Shown in pieces: positions 1-6,589 of a stretch of DNA of 7,757 bases (its first letter is position 1; every line of letters begins with the position of its first letter). The notes beneath the pieces are model-generated. The model was not told the origin of the DNA. It did not search any database and was given only the letters and a program-made list of their open reading frames with translations. The stretch covers positions 1-7,757 of the forward strand of contig JASHUH010000516.1 in assembly GCA_030040115.1 (NCBI GenBank), in the 5' to 3' direction. Source of the DNA: Acidobacteriaceae bacterium. Lineage in GTDB: Bacteria; Acidobacteriota; Terriglobia; Terriglobales; Acidobacteriaceae. The position numbers and the translations under genes are program-made.

Positions 1-2
1 CG

Positions 3-1709
3 CTGATGGCCGTGAACCGCGTCGCCGGCATGGTGCTGCCGTTTGTTTCCAAGCCGCTCCTGGACAAGGTGCTGTCGCCGGTCCGTCCGCAGCCGGAGCT
101 GTTGCCGCGCATCATCGGCGTGGTCCTCGCGGCCACGGTGGTGCAGGCCATTACCTCCTACGCGCTTACGCAACTGCTCTCGATCGCCGGCCAGCGCCTG
201 ATCGCGGACATGCGCCGCGAAGTGCAGCGTCACGTCGGCTTGCTCTCCGTCGCCTACTACGACGAGAACCGCACGGGTACGCTTGTCGCCCGCATCATGA
301 CCGATGTGGAAGGCGTACGCAATCTGATCGGCACCGGGCTCATCCAGTTTGTCGGCGGCCTCTTCACCGCGGCCATGGTCTTCTTCTTCCTGCTTTATCG
401 CAGCGCCGCGGTCACGCTCACGGTTTTTGCCGTTGTCGGCGCGTTCGTGGTGTTTTTGCAATATGGCTTCAAGGTGATCCGGCCCATCTTCCGCGAGCGC
501 GGCAAAATCAACGCCGAGGTCACCGGCCGCCTCACGGAGTCGCTGGGCGGCGTGCGCGTGGTCAAGGGTTATCACGCGGAGGAACGTGAGCACAACGTCT
601 TTTCCGTCGGGGTGGACCGCCTTCTGGCCAACGTGATGAAGTCGCTGACCATGACCACCGTGCTTTCGTCAGCTTCCACCACGGTGCTGGGGATTGTTTC
701 GGCGCTGGTGATGTGGCTGGGCGGCCATCTTGTCCTTCATAGCGCCTGGACCACTGGCGACTACTTCGAATACAACATGTTTCTGGCTTTCATGATCGCG
801 CCCGTCTTCCAGATCGTGAATGTGGGCACGCAGTTGACCGAGGCGTTTGCCGGCCTCGACCGCACCAACGAGCTGCTGGCCGAGCTCGAAGAAAACCAGG
901 TTCCCGGCCGCACCATCAAGATGCCGCCTATCCAGGGCACGGTCCGTTTCGAAAATGTGGAGTTTGCCTACACGCCAGGCAAGCCGGTGCTGCACGGCGT
1001 CAGCTTTTTGGCGGAGCCAGGATCGGTGACTGCGCTGGTCGGCTCCTCAGGCTCGGGCAAGTCCACCATCATCAGCCTGCTCTGCGCCTTCCACAGCCCT
1101 GCGGGCGGCAGGGTTTTGGTGGATGGCATCGACCTGTCTACAGTCGATCTGCACACCTTCCGCTCCCAACTGGGCGTGGTGCTGCAGGATTCGTTTCTCT
1201 TTGATGGAACCATCCGTGAGAACGTCCTGTTTTCCCGGCCCGAAGCGACCGAAGGCCAATTCCTTGCCGCCTGCCGCACGGCGCGGGTGGACGAGTTTGC
1301 CGAACGCTTTGCCGAGAGCTACGACACCATCGTGGGCGAGCGCGGCGTGAAGCTCTCCGGCGGCCAGCGGCAGCGTCTCTCCATTGCGCGCGCGCTGTTG
1401 GCACAGCCGCGCATTCTGATTCTCGACGAAGCCACCAGCTCGCTCGATTCCGAGTCCGAAGCCATGATTCAGGCGGGCTTGAACCAACTGATGCAGGGCC
1501 GCACCACGTTCGTCATTGCGCACCGGCTCTCGACCATTCGCCGCGCCGATCAGATTCTGGTGGTCGAGCAGGGGCTGATTGTGGAACGCGGCAACCATGC
1601 CGAACTCTTCGCTCTGGGCGGCCGCTACTACGATCTGTATACGCGTCAGCACGGGCTGGAAGCGAACCTGTTCCTGGCTCCCGGCGAAGGCGACGCGGTG
1701 CCGGCATAA
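3..1709 (+). CDS. ABC exporter, fused membrane and ATPase domains (MsbA-like), 5' partial
   Basis: This is a type IV ABC exporter half-transporter that would work as a homodimer in the inner membrane and use ATP to flip or export a lipid or hydrophobic compound. The frame is open at the left edge, and the first ATG (position 6) falls inside what looks like transmembrane helix 1, so the true start is probably a few dozen codons upstream. Residues below count from that ATG. Hydrophobic helices lie near 1-23, 34-60, 108-155 and 215-272. The ATPase domain has an A-loop Tyr (322), Walker A GSSGSGKST (346-354), Q-loop Gln394, signature LSGGQ (450-454), Walker B ILILDE (470-475), D-loop SSLD and H-loop His506. 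All catalytic residues are present, so it should be active. Substrate cannot be read from sequence; lipid A or another lipid is the family default. No linked partner gene is visible. Confidence 0.93.
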   Translation: MMAVNRVAGMVLPFVSKPLLDKVLSPVRPQPELLPRIIGVVLAATVVQAITSYALTQLLSIAGQRLIADMRREVQRHVGLLSVAYYDENRTGTLVARIMTDVEGVRNLIGTGLIQFVGGLFTAAMVFFFLLYRSAAVTLTVFAVVGAFVVFLQYGFKVIRPIFRERGKINAEVTGRLTESLGGVRVVKGYHAEEREHNVFSVGVDRLLANVMKSLTMTTVLSSASTTVLGIVSALVMWLGGHLVLHSAWTTGDYFEYNMFLAFMIAPVFQIVNVGTQLTEAFAGLDRTNELLAELEENQVPGRTIKMPPIQGTVRFENVEFAYTPGKPVLHGVSFLAEPGSVTALVGSSGSGKSTIISLLCAFHSPAGGRVLVDGIDLSTVDLHTFRSQLGVVLQDSFLFDGTIRENVLFSRPEATEGQFLAACRTARVDEFAERFAESYDTIVGERGVKLSGGQRQRLSIARALLAQPRILILDEATSSLDSESEAMIQAGLNQLMQGRTTFVIAHRLSTIRRADQILVVEQGLIVERGNHAELFALGGRYYDLYTRQHGLEANLFLAPGEGDAVPA

Positions 1710-1823
1710 TCGGTTATTCGCACTGTCACCCTCGCCGGGAACGAGACTCCTTTCTTGGCCGATATGCTTTTCGGCTGCCAAACGCAACGTTGGGGCCCTG
1801 CTGAGGCATCAGCGTACCACGAA

Positions 1824-1880
1824 TTGACATGAATCCCCATATTCTGAGAACCTGAAACTGTAATTCATAGGCAGTAAAGG
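1824..1880 (+). promoter_or_regulatory. Possible promoter/operator region of the IclR-type gene
   Basis: The 175-base gap before the regulator contains an exact TTGACA (1824-1829), but no convincing -10 box stands 16-18 bases after it. A small perfect dyad TTCT-G-AGAA (1842-1850) lies next to it, inside a wider GAAT/ATTC pair (1831-1834 and 1841-1844). IclR-type proteins often repress their own gene through short dyads near the promoter, so this is a candidate operator, though motifs this short occur by chance. A ribosome binding site AAAGG (1876-1880) sits four bases before the start codon. Confidence 0.22.
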
Positions 1881-1884
1881 AACA

Positions 1885-2700
1885 ATGATGCGCGGAGCCA
1901 ACCCACCACACGGCACTTATAAAGTACAAGCCCTCGATCGGGCCTTTGCCGTTCTCGATCTGCTGGGAGAAAGCGACACGCCACTGGGTTTGGCGCAGGT
2001 GGCTTCGTCGTTGCAATTGCACAAAAGCACGGCGCATCGGTTTTTGATGGTGCTGGAGCGACACCGGATGGTGGAGCGCACCCCCAACGGCAAGTTCCGC
2101 CTGGGACTGCGCCTTTTCGACTTCGGCAACCGGGCCATTGAGCAATATGACCTCCGCGAGCGGGCGCAGCCACACTTGCGCCGCCTGGTGGCCGAGACGG
2201 AGGAGACGGCTCACCTCTGCATTCTTGAGGCCGCGCGCATGATCTACATCGATAAAATTGAGCCGGCGCGCTCGGTGCGCATGATCACCCGCATCGGAGC
2301 CAGCAATCCAGTGCATTGCACCTCGGTAGGGAAGGCGATTCTCGCGTTTCTGCCGGAAGACCGGACCGCCGAGATTATTCGCCGTATCCGCTTCGAGCGG
2401 ATGACGCATCGCACCATCGTTACGCTGGAGGCGTTCCGGGTGGAACTGGAAAAAACGCGCCGGCGTGGCTACGCCGTGGACGACGAGGAACTCGAAGAGG
2501 GTCTGCGCTGCATCGCGGTTCCGGTGCTGGACGCACAGCGGCAACCAGTGGCCGCAGTGAGCGTTTCCGGGCCATCGTTCCGGGTGACTGCGCAAAAGCT
2601 GCCTTCGATCGCCAACCATCTCCTGCAGTGCGTCCGCGGGATCTCGGCGGACATGGGCTACCTTCCCAGCCGGATGAGTCGCACGGCTCTGTCGGCGTAG
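1885..2700 (+). CDS. IclR-family transcriptional regulator
   Basis: A 271-residue DNA-binding regulator of the usual IclR length. The N-terminal winged helix-turn-helix spans about residues 13-75, with the recognition helix around KSTAHRFLMVLE (47-58) and the wing at NGKFRLG. The C-terminal effector-binding domain (about 88-259) shows the family landmarks HCTSVGKAILAF (144-155), EEGLRCIAVPV (204-214) and VSVSGP (225-230). It should bind DNA as a dimer or tetramer and respond to a small metabolite, typically an aromatic or organic acid. Two ATGs stand in tandem (1885 and 1888); the AAAGG at 1876-1880 could serve either, with better spacing for 1888. The gene ends 38 bases from the convergent deaminase gene, and I see no clear terminator between them. 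Its target is unknown: neither neighbour is a usual IclR-controlled catabolic operon. Confidence 0.93.
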   Translation: MMRGANPPHGTYKVQALDRAFAVLDLLGESDTPLGLAQVASSLQLHKSTAHRFLMVLERHRMVERTPNGKFRLGLRLFDFGNRAIEQYDLRERAQPHLRRLVAETEETAHLCILEAARMIYIDKIEPARSVRMITRIGASNPVHCTSVGKAILAFLPEDRTAEIIRRIRFERMTHRTIVTLEAFRVELEKTRRRGYAVDDEELEEGLRCIAVPVLDAQRQPVAAVSVSGPSFRVTAQKLPSIANHLLQCVRGISADMGYLPSRMSRTALSA

Positions 2701-2738
2701 GCGGATGGTCGCAGCGCCTGCGCAGCTCCCGTGACCGG

Positions 2739-4355
2739 CTAGAACTTTCCCTCGAATGACCGGAACCGCCGTTCCAGCTCCCATTGCGCGGCAGCCTTAG
2801 GATTTCCATCGAGAAACGCCTTGCACCTGGCCGAAGGCCGCACCGTTCCGGCGATCTGGTCCCGGCAGGCAGACGCCACTTCGCCAAAGCGATCCGGCTC
2901 CTCCCACAAACTCGTCCCCGGCAAAAAACTGTGCTCCATCCCGGCGCGCGCCAGTTGTTTCAGGTCTGCGTAGTTCAAGTGGTAATCGAGCGCCGCGCGC
3001 ACATATTCGTGCGTAAGGTCGATGCGGCTTACGCCTTCGTCATCGGTCGAGAGCGCCACGGGTACGTGCGCGGCGCGATAGATGGGGAACGGATGAGCTG
3101 CGCCCTTGATGCCCAAAATGCCCTCGTTCGAGCTCAGGTTGATTTCCACCATCACGTGTTGTTCGGCCATTTCCCGAAGCAGTCCCCACGGGTCCACTTC
3201 GTACATCACATCGACTCCGTGCCCGATGCGCTCTGCGTAGCCAAGCTCCACCGCCTGCCGGATGTGGAAACGCAATCCTTCCGGCGGCACGAGTCCGGGG
3301 GCCAGCTCGCCGGCGTGCAACGTGATGTGAACCCGCGGATACACCGAGTGCAGATAGCCCACCATCTTCATTTGCAGCGTGTAATCGCGCATGGAAACGA
3401 GCCCGTCTTCCGGCATCACAAAGTTAATTCCGACAAACCCGCCGCCCTTGCCGGTCTTGTCCGCATCCATGCTGGCCTGGACCGTTTCAAAACCAAGCAG
3501 CGATTGTGCGAAAACCTGCTGCGGCGGGTTGCCGCGCAGGATTTGGTAAATATATCGAACTTCGACTGCGCACCCAGCCGTAGCCTCCGGCGTTCCGCAA
3601 TGCTCCAGCCGCTGCCGCTCGGCCTCGGCCTGGCGCACATCTTCCCGGTCCCGAGCGATTTCATCGCGCAACCCGCGCTCAATCAGCTCCTGACGCAGAT
3701 GCGCAAAAGCCTCCGGCTCCGCGTGCGCCAGCTCCGGGTTCCAGCCAAGGGCATTGGCAATCTGCGCCGCGTGACTGAACAGCGGCGTCTCCATCAGTTC
3801 CAGGTACTGCTGGTTTTGCGCCGCTGCCCGCCTGGCCACCTCGTCCACCCATTCGCTGATGTGGCTCTTGCGCAGGCCCCCAAAATGCGCAAACGTGGCG
3901 AAAAACTGGTCATGGCCGCTCCAGCCGGAAGTGGGCACAAAGTTGCGCATCGAAAAGGCGTCAATCAGCCGGTCATAAAGCGTCTGGTTCGCCGCGCTGA
4001 TGTTCCCCGAGAGATCCTTGGCTGCCACCAGACCTCCGGCGCAGGGTGGTTGGGCAAACGCAAGCGCCGCCGGGTCCACGCACAACCCGTCCTCGCCTGC
4101 GTCGCGAATAAACGTCTCGGCGTACACGGCCCCGGAAAGGTGCACATGCAGGTCCGCGCCTTTGGGGAATCCCTCCAGAAATGCGCGCACCGCCAGTGGT
4201 CCCTGGCGCAAGGCAGCTTGATAGGCTTGGGCGGTGCGTGCTTCGCCTCGTGGAGCGGCCGCCGCATCCGGTGCGCGCATGGTGGGCGGCTGGCTGAACA
4301 CGGTGGTTGCGAGGACGGCGAAAAGCCAACCGAGAGCCCGGTAAGAGTGGCGCAT
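2739..4355 (-). CDS. Secreted adenosine deaminase-like metal hydrolase
   Basis: A 538-residue member of the adenosine/AMP deaminase branch of the amidohydrolase superfamily, expected to hydrolyse the amino group of adenosine or a related purine outside the cytoplasm. Metal-binding HVH is at residues 70-72 within ADLHVHLSGA. Catalytic HAGE is at 347-350, the GHG histidine at 379 and the Asp pair in STDDE at 438-439, so the zinc site and general acid/base look intact. It starts with a signal peptide: basic MRHSYR, hydrophobic core to about residue 20, likely cut near SQPP. It is much longer than cytosolic deaminases (about 340-350 residues); the extra length is the N-terminus, a charged helical insert near 210-250 and a C-terminal tail. 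All six cysteines form three close pairs (92/105, 253/262, 497/511), as expected for disulfides in an exported enzyme. A GAAAGG ribosome binding site lies six bases before the ATG (complement of 4361-4366). Exact substrate is unproven. Confidence 0.9.
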   Translation of the reverse strand: MRHSYRALGWLFAVLATTVFSQPPTMRAPDAAAAPRGEARTAQAYQAALRQGPLAVRAFLEGFPKGADLHVHLSGAVYAETFIRDAGEDGLCVDPAALAFAQPPCAGGLVAAKDLSGNISAANQTLYDRLIDAFSMRNFVPTSGWSGHDQFFATFAHFGGLRKSHISEWVDEVARRAAAQNQQYLELMETPLFSHAAQIANALGWNPELAHAEPEAFAHLRQELIERGLRDEIARDREDVRQAEAERQRLEHCGTPEATAGCAVEVRYIYQILRGNPPQQVFAQSLLGFETVQASMDADKTGKGGGFVGINFVMPEDGLVSMRDYTLQMKMVGYLHSVYPRVHITLHAGELAPGLVPPEGLRFHIRQAVELGYAERIGHGVDVMYEVDPWGLLREMAEQHVMVEINLSSNEGILGIKGAAHPFPIYRAAHVPVALSTDDEGVSRIDLTHEYVRAALDYHLNYADLKQLARAGMEHSFLPGTSLWEEPDRFGEVASACRDQIAGTVRPSARCKAFLDGNPKAAAQWELERRFRSFEGKF

Positions 4356-4519
4356 GATTGCCTTTCAGTGTAGACCAGTTTCGGCGTCACCGCTTCGGTC
4401 AACGCCGACTGTCGCTGCGCATCTCGCGATAGAATTTCGCCACCTCTGTGCAACCTGCCCCTTTTCAGGGTTTCTGGAAGCGACCCGCGAGGCGATGAAG
4501 AGCGCTGCCACCACCCGGT

Positions 4520-4548
4520 TTGGCCGCTCAAACGGAACTTGCTATACT
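4520..4548 (+). promoter_or_regulatory. Sigma70-type promoter for the tRNA-Phe gene
   Basis: A -35 TTGGCC (4520-4525) and -10 TATACT (4543-4548) are separated by exactly 17 bases and match the consensus at 4 of 6 and 5 of 6 positions. Transcription would start near 4555 and give a leader of about 90 bases before the mature tRNA. This is the only clear signal in the 292-base stretch 4356-4647 between the deaminase start and the tRNA. I see no protein gene there, and no convincing promoter for the divergent deaminase. Confidence 0.6.
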
Positions 4549-4647
4549 GTCGCTCAGTTGCTGCAGCGCATTGTTCGTGGACTCGCCCACCTCCACCGGC
4601 AACCCCGGAATCCGCGCAGGAAATTGCAACTCCCGGTTTTGCACTGA

Positions 4648-4722
4648 GGCCAGGTAGCTCAGTGGTAGAGCGCGGCCCTGAAAAGGCCGGCGTCGGCGGT
4701 TCAATCCCGTCCCTGGCCACCA
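4648..4722 (+). tRNA. tRNA-Phe (anticodon GAA), CCA encoded
   Basis: The complete cloverleaf can be folded by hand over 75 bases. The acceptor stem GGCCAGG (4648-4654) pairs perfectly with CCTGGCC (4712-4718). The D stem is GCTC/GAGC with loop AGTGGTA. The anticodon stem CGGCC/GGCCG encloses loop CTGAAAA, placing GAA at 4680-4682, which reads Phe codons. The T arm is GGCGG-TTCAATC-CCGTC with one G-T pair. The discriminator base is A and CCA is encoded (4720-4722). The gene looks functional, and its 3' end borders an integrase module, so it is probably the insertion target of the element to the right. Confidence 0.96.
4700..4722 (+). other. Probable attachment-site half (attL) in the tRNA 3' end
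   Basis: Tyrosine recombinase elements commonly use the T-arm and acceptor end of a tRNA as their crossover site and restore the gene on insertion. Here an integrase gene begins to end 70 bases past the tRNA, pointing toward it, which is the standard arrangement. The exact core cannot be set because the second copy of the repeat is not in this window; the coordinates mark the T-loop through CCA as the likely area. Confidence 0.45.
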
Positions 4723-4766
4723 CATCCTAAACAACTTAGCGAAAACCAAAGACGAGAGATTTCAGG

Positions 4767-4816
4767 CGAACGAACAATACACGAACATCGCGTCACGCGG
4801 TGTTCGCTTGTTCGTG
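4767..4816. repeat. Nested inverted repeats around the integrase stop codon
   Basis: An 11-base arm CGAACATCGCG (4782-4792) pairs with CGCGGTGTTCG (4796-4806), with a single G-T wobble and a 3-base loop. An outer pair ACGAACAA (4770-4777) and TTGTTCGT (4808-4815) is also perfect. The motif CGAAC occurs three times on the left and its complement twice on the right. The loop is the integrase stop codon itself (4793-4795 on the minus strand). It could be a terminator for the integrase message (the following minus-strand bases are only moderately T-rich) or a cluster of recombinase arm-type binding sites in attL. Confidence 0.6.
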
Positions 4817-5899
4817 AGTTTCCAGCTCCATCAGCTTCCAAAGTTCGCGTGCTGTGTTGCCGGTTCGAGCGATGTGCTTCCGCCCGAGTTTTGCATAACG
4901 CTCCGTCATCTTGATGTTCGAGTGTCCGAGAATCTTGGCAAGTTCATAGAGATCGCCGCCGTTCATCATGTACCAGGACGCGAAGGTGTGACGCAGATCG
5001 TGGAAGCGGAATTTTGAGATCTTTGCCCGCTTGAGCAAGTCCTCGAAACTCCCCTCCAGCCGGCGCCGCCTACCTTCTGCTCCCGCTCGCGGTGGAAAGA
5101 TGAGATCGTCGGAGAACGTGACCGGATAACGCTTCAGTTCGCTGGCAACTTCGGGAAGCAACGGAACGTAACGCATCTTGCCTCCTTTCAGCTTTGCCCT
5201 CACCGCCAACAACCCTTCGTCGTACATCACGTCTGGCCAGCGCGACCCGAAGATCTCCGAAGCGCGCATGCCGGTCGTCAGAGCGATCAGCACAATGAGC
5301 CTCATCCTCTGAGTCGTCCGATTCACGTCCTTCGTCCCCCTCCGCAGCCGTTTTTCGTCCAGCGCAGCCTTCAGCCTGCGAAGCTCGCCTTCCGACAGGT
5401 ATCGCTCGCGTGTATCGTCCGGCCGGCGTACTTCCACGTCGTCAGCCGGATTCCGATCAAGCCCGGTTTCCTTGGACCAGATCGTCGAGGCCTTCTTCAT
5501 CATGTGGTGCATAACGTTGAAATGCCTCACCGCTGTTCCGTCCGAAAGCCCGCGGAAACCGGTCAAGTTCGCATACCAGCGACTGACGGCGACTCCATCG
5601 ATCTCCCGGACGAATAGCTTTCCGAGTTCGTTGCGAATTCCTTCCGTGATGCTCTTCTCCCTCTCCGCCGAACGCTTCTTCGATCCGTAATGTTTCCAAT
5701 ACCGGTCAATCAACTCGGACATTCGGAAATTGACTTCCCGTTTCACATCCAGGTGGCGATTTTCGTCCCTGGCCGACATTCGCTTGCGCTCGATCTTCTT
5801 TGCAAGCTCCAGCGGGCCATGGACCCGGACACTCTTGTTGCGCCCCGCTTCTCGCCATCGGACCTCGTACAGTCCTTCCGTCAATCTGCAAATGGACAT
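4793..5899 (-). CDS. int: Tyrosine recombinase / integrase
   Basis: A 368-residue site-specific recombinase expected to insert and excise the element at the adjacent tRNA-Phe gene. It has an N-terminal beta-rich arm-binding-like segment (about 1-55), a SAM-like core-binding domain (about 58-145) and a catalytic domain (about 165-345). The active-site set is complete: Arg212 in TTGMRASEI, Lys238 in KLKGGKMRYVPL, His300 and Arg303 in FHDLRHTFAS, His326 in LGHSN and the nucleophile Tyr335 in MTERYAKLG. The start is supported by AAGGGAG (complement of 5908-5914), which overlaps the stop codon of the upstream excisionase-like gene; the genes are 14 bases apart, which suggests translational coupling. 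The stop codon sits in the loop of a strong hairpin. Length and motif order are normal for phage/island integrases, and nothing indicates decay. Confidence 0.95.
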   Translation of the reverse strand: MSICRLTEGLYEVRWREAGRNKSVRVHGPLELAKKIERKRMSARDENRHLDVKREVNFRMSELIDRYWKHYGSKKRSAEREKSITEGIRNELGKLFVREIDGVAVSRWYANLTGFRGLSDGTAVRHFNVMHHMMKKASTIWSKETGLDRNPADDVEVRRPDDTRERYLSEGELRRLKAALDEKRLRRGTKDVNRTTQRMRLIVLIALTTGMRASEIFGSRWPDVMYDEGLLAVRAKLKGGKMRYVPLLPEVASELKRYPVTFSDDLIFPPRAGAEGRRRRLEGSFEDLLKRAKISKFRFHDLRHTFASWYMMNGGDLYELAKILGHSNIKMTERYAKLGRKHIARTGNTARELWKLMELETHEQANTA

Positions 5900-5913
5900 T
5901 TCTGCTGCTCCCT

Positions 5914-6360
5914 TCAGTCAATGGTTTCGATTGTGTGTTGCTCGATGTAGTGATCCAACGCTGCGACATCGAACTTCAACGCACGACCGACCTTGACGGA
6001 GGGAACCTCCCGCAACCGCGACTTCTTGTAGATGGTGTCCACTTCGAGGTCGAGGTATTGGGCCGCTTCCCTCACATTCAGGAGCCGCCTACCGATGGTT
6101 CCATTTGACACTATTCCACCTGAATGTTTCGAGGGCTTTTCCTTCCGCATTCCGGATTCATGCGACCTCGCAGTACCTCTTCTGTGACGGCCGATCTGGA
6201 TAAGGCGGAGATCGGCGCGTTCCATCGCGCGAACGGCGTCGTCGCCATGGGTCGAGGAGTTACCGGAGTCCGCGGGCGGAGCATCAGCCTGTTCTTTCGC
6301 ATCGGGTTTCGCTGGGAAGAGTTCGAGCGAGCTGTGAGATCTGAGAGTGGCGGGGGGCAT
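5914..6360 (-). CDS. AlpA/excisionase-like helix-turn-helix protein with long N-terminal extension
   Basis: A 148-residue protein. Its last third (about 91-144) is a winged helix-turn-helix of the excisionase/AlpA/MerR-like type: LLNVREAAQYLDLEVDTIY is the usual opening, then a wing with VPSVKVGRALKF and a final helix DVAALDHYIEQ. Such proteins bend DNA at attachment sites to drive excision, or regulate the integrase operon. The first 85 residues are rich in Ala, Pro, Ser, Asp and charged residues and look disordered. A strong ribosome binding site GAGG (complement of 6367-6370) lies six bases before the ATG at 6360, favouring the long form. An internal ATG at codon 71 (6150) would give a 78-residue protein of normal excisionase size but has a poorly placed ribosome binding site. 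It is the first gene of a two-gene unit with the integrase. Confidence 0.82.
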   Translation of the reverse strand: MPPATLRSHSSLELFPAKPDAKEQADAPPADSGNSSTHGDDAVRAMERADLRLIQIGRHRRGTARSHESGMRKEKPSKHSGGIVSNGTIGRRLLNVREAAQYLDLEVDTIYKKSRLREVPSVKVGRALKFDVAALDHYIEQHTIETID

Positions 6361-6380
6361 GATTCACCTCGCGTACCGGC

Positions 6381-6405
6381 GATTCCGTTCTAAGCAGAGA
6401 TTCCG
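6381..6405. repeat. Direct repeat pair upstream of the excisionase-like gene
   Basis: GATTCCG occurs at 6381-6387 and again at 6399-6405, 18 bases apart, each next to a CCGGCG-type sequence on its outer side. The pair lies 11-35 bases ahead of the ribosome binding site of the helix-turn-helix gene. It is a plausible binding site for that protein, either for autoregulation or for excisionase action. Two 7-base copies are weak evidence alone. Confidence 0.3.
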
Positions 6406-6445
6406 GCGAAAATGGCGAGGCGTCCAGTCGATCTTTTTGAACAGG

Positions 6446-6577
6446 TTTTCAGAAAAAATGACCAGCCCTTAGGAACCGAGCCGAAAGCAAGAGCTTAGGG
6501 CGTGTCATCAAATTCGTTATATGCAGAGCCGATAGAGTCTCATAGCGTATTTTTATGGGGATTAGGCGCTATGGACT
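6446..6577. promoter_or_regulatory. Divergent control region with several inverted repeats
   Basis: The 229-base gap 6361-6589 separates the leftward integrase unit from the rightward cargo and must hold the promoters of both, though I could not place a clear -35/-10 pair. It contains an AT-rich odd palindrome TTTTC-A-GAAAA (6446-6456) and an imperfect inverted repeat GCCCTTAG/CTTAGGGC (6465-6472 and 6494-6501, one mismatch). A stronger one pairs AGTC-T-CATAGCG with CGCTATGGACT (6536-6547 and 6567-6577), 11 pairs with one bulged T around a 19-base T/G-rich loop. These could be operators, a structured leader RNA, or sites for replication or transfer proteins. The sequence alone does not decide. 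Confidence 0.5.
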
Positions 6578-6589
6578 GCGGGATGACCA

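Noticed and set aside
1047..1787. A 246-codon minus-strand frame
   Set aside because: It is antisense to the ABC ATPase domain, whose motifs are all intact on the plus strand.
1726..2784. A 352-codon minus-strand frame
   Set aside because: It lies opposite the IclR regulator and runs into flanking gaps. Its composition is that of antisense (His, Arg, Gln, Gly) with no motif.
3831..3840. CCTGGCCACC matching the tRNA-Phe 3' end, as a possible second attachment site
   Set aside because: It is only ten bases, lies inside the deaminase coding sequence and on the chromosomal side of the tRNA, so it is best explained by chance.
2784..4373. A 529-codon open frame on the plus strand
   Set aside because: It is fully antisense to the deaminase, which has signal peptide, metal-site motifs and a ribosome binding site. 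The translation is Arg/His/Val-rich with no recognisable domain, typical of a GC-rich shadow frame.
3965..4723. A 252-codon minus-strand frame crossing the tRNA
   Set aside because: It overlaps the deaminase signal region in another frame and reads through the tRNA-Phe gene. The RDGIEPPTP-like start is the usual artefact of translating a tRNA in reverse.
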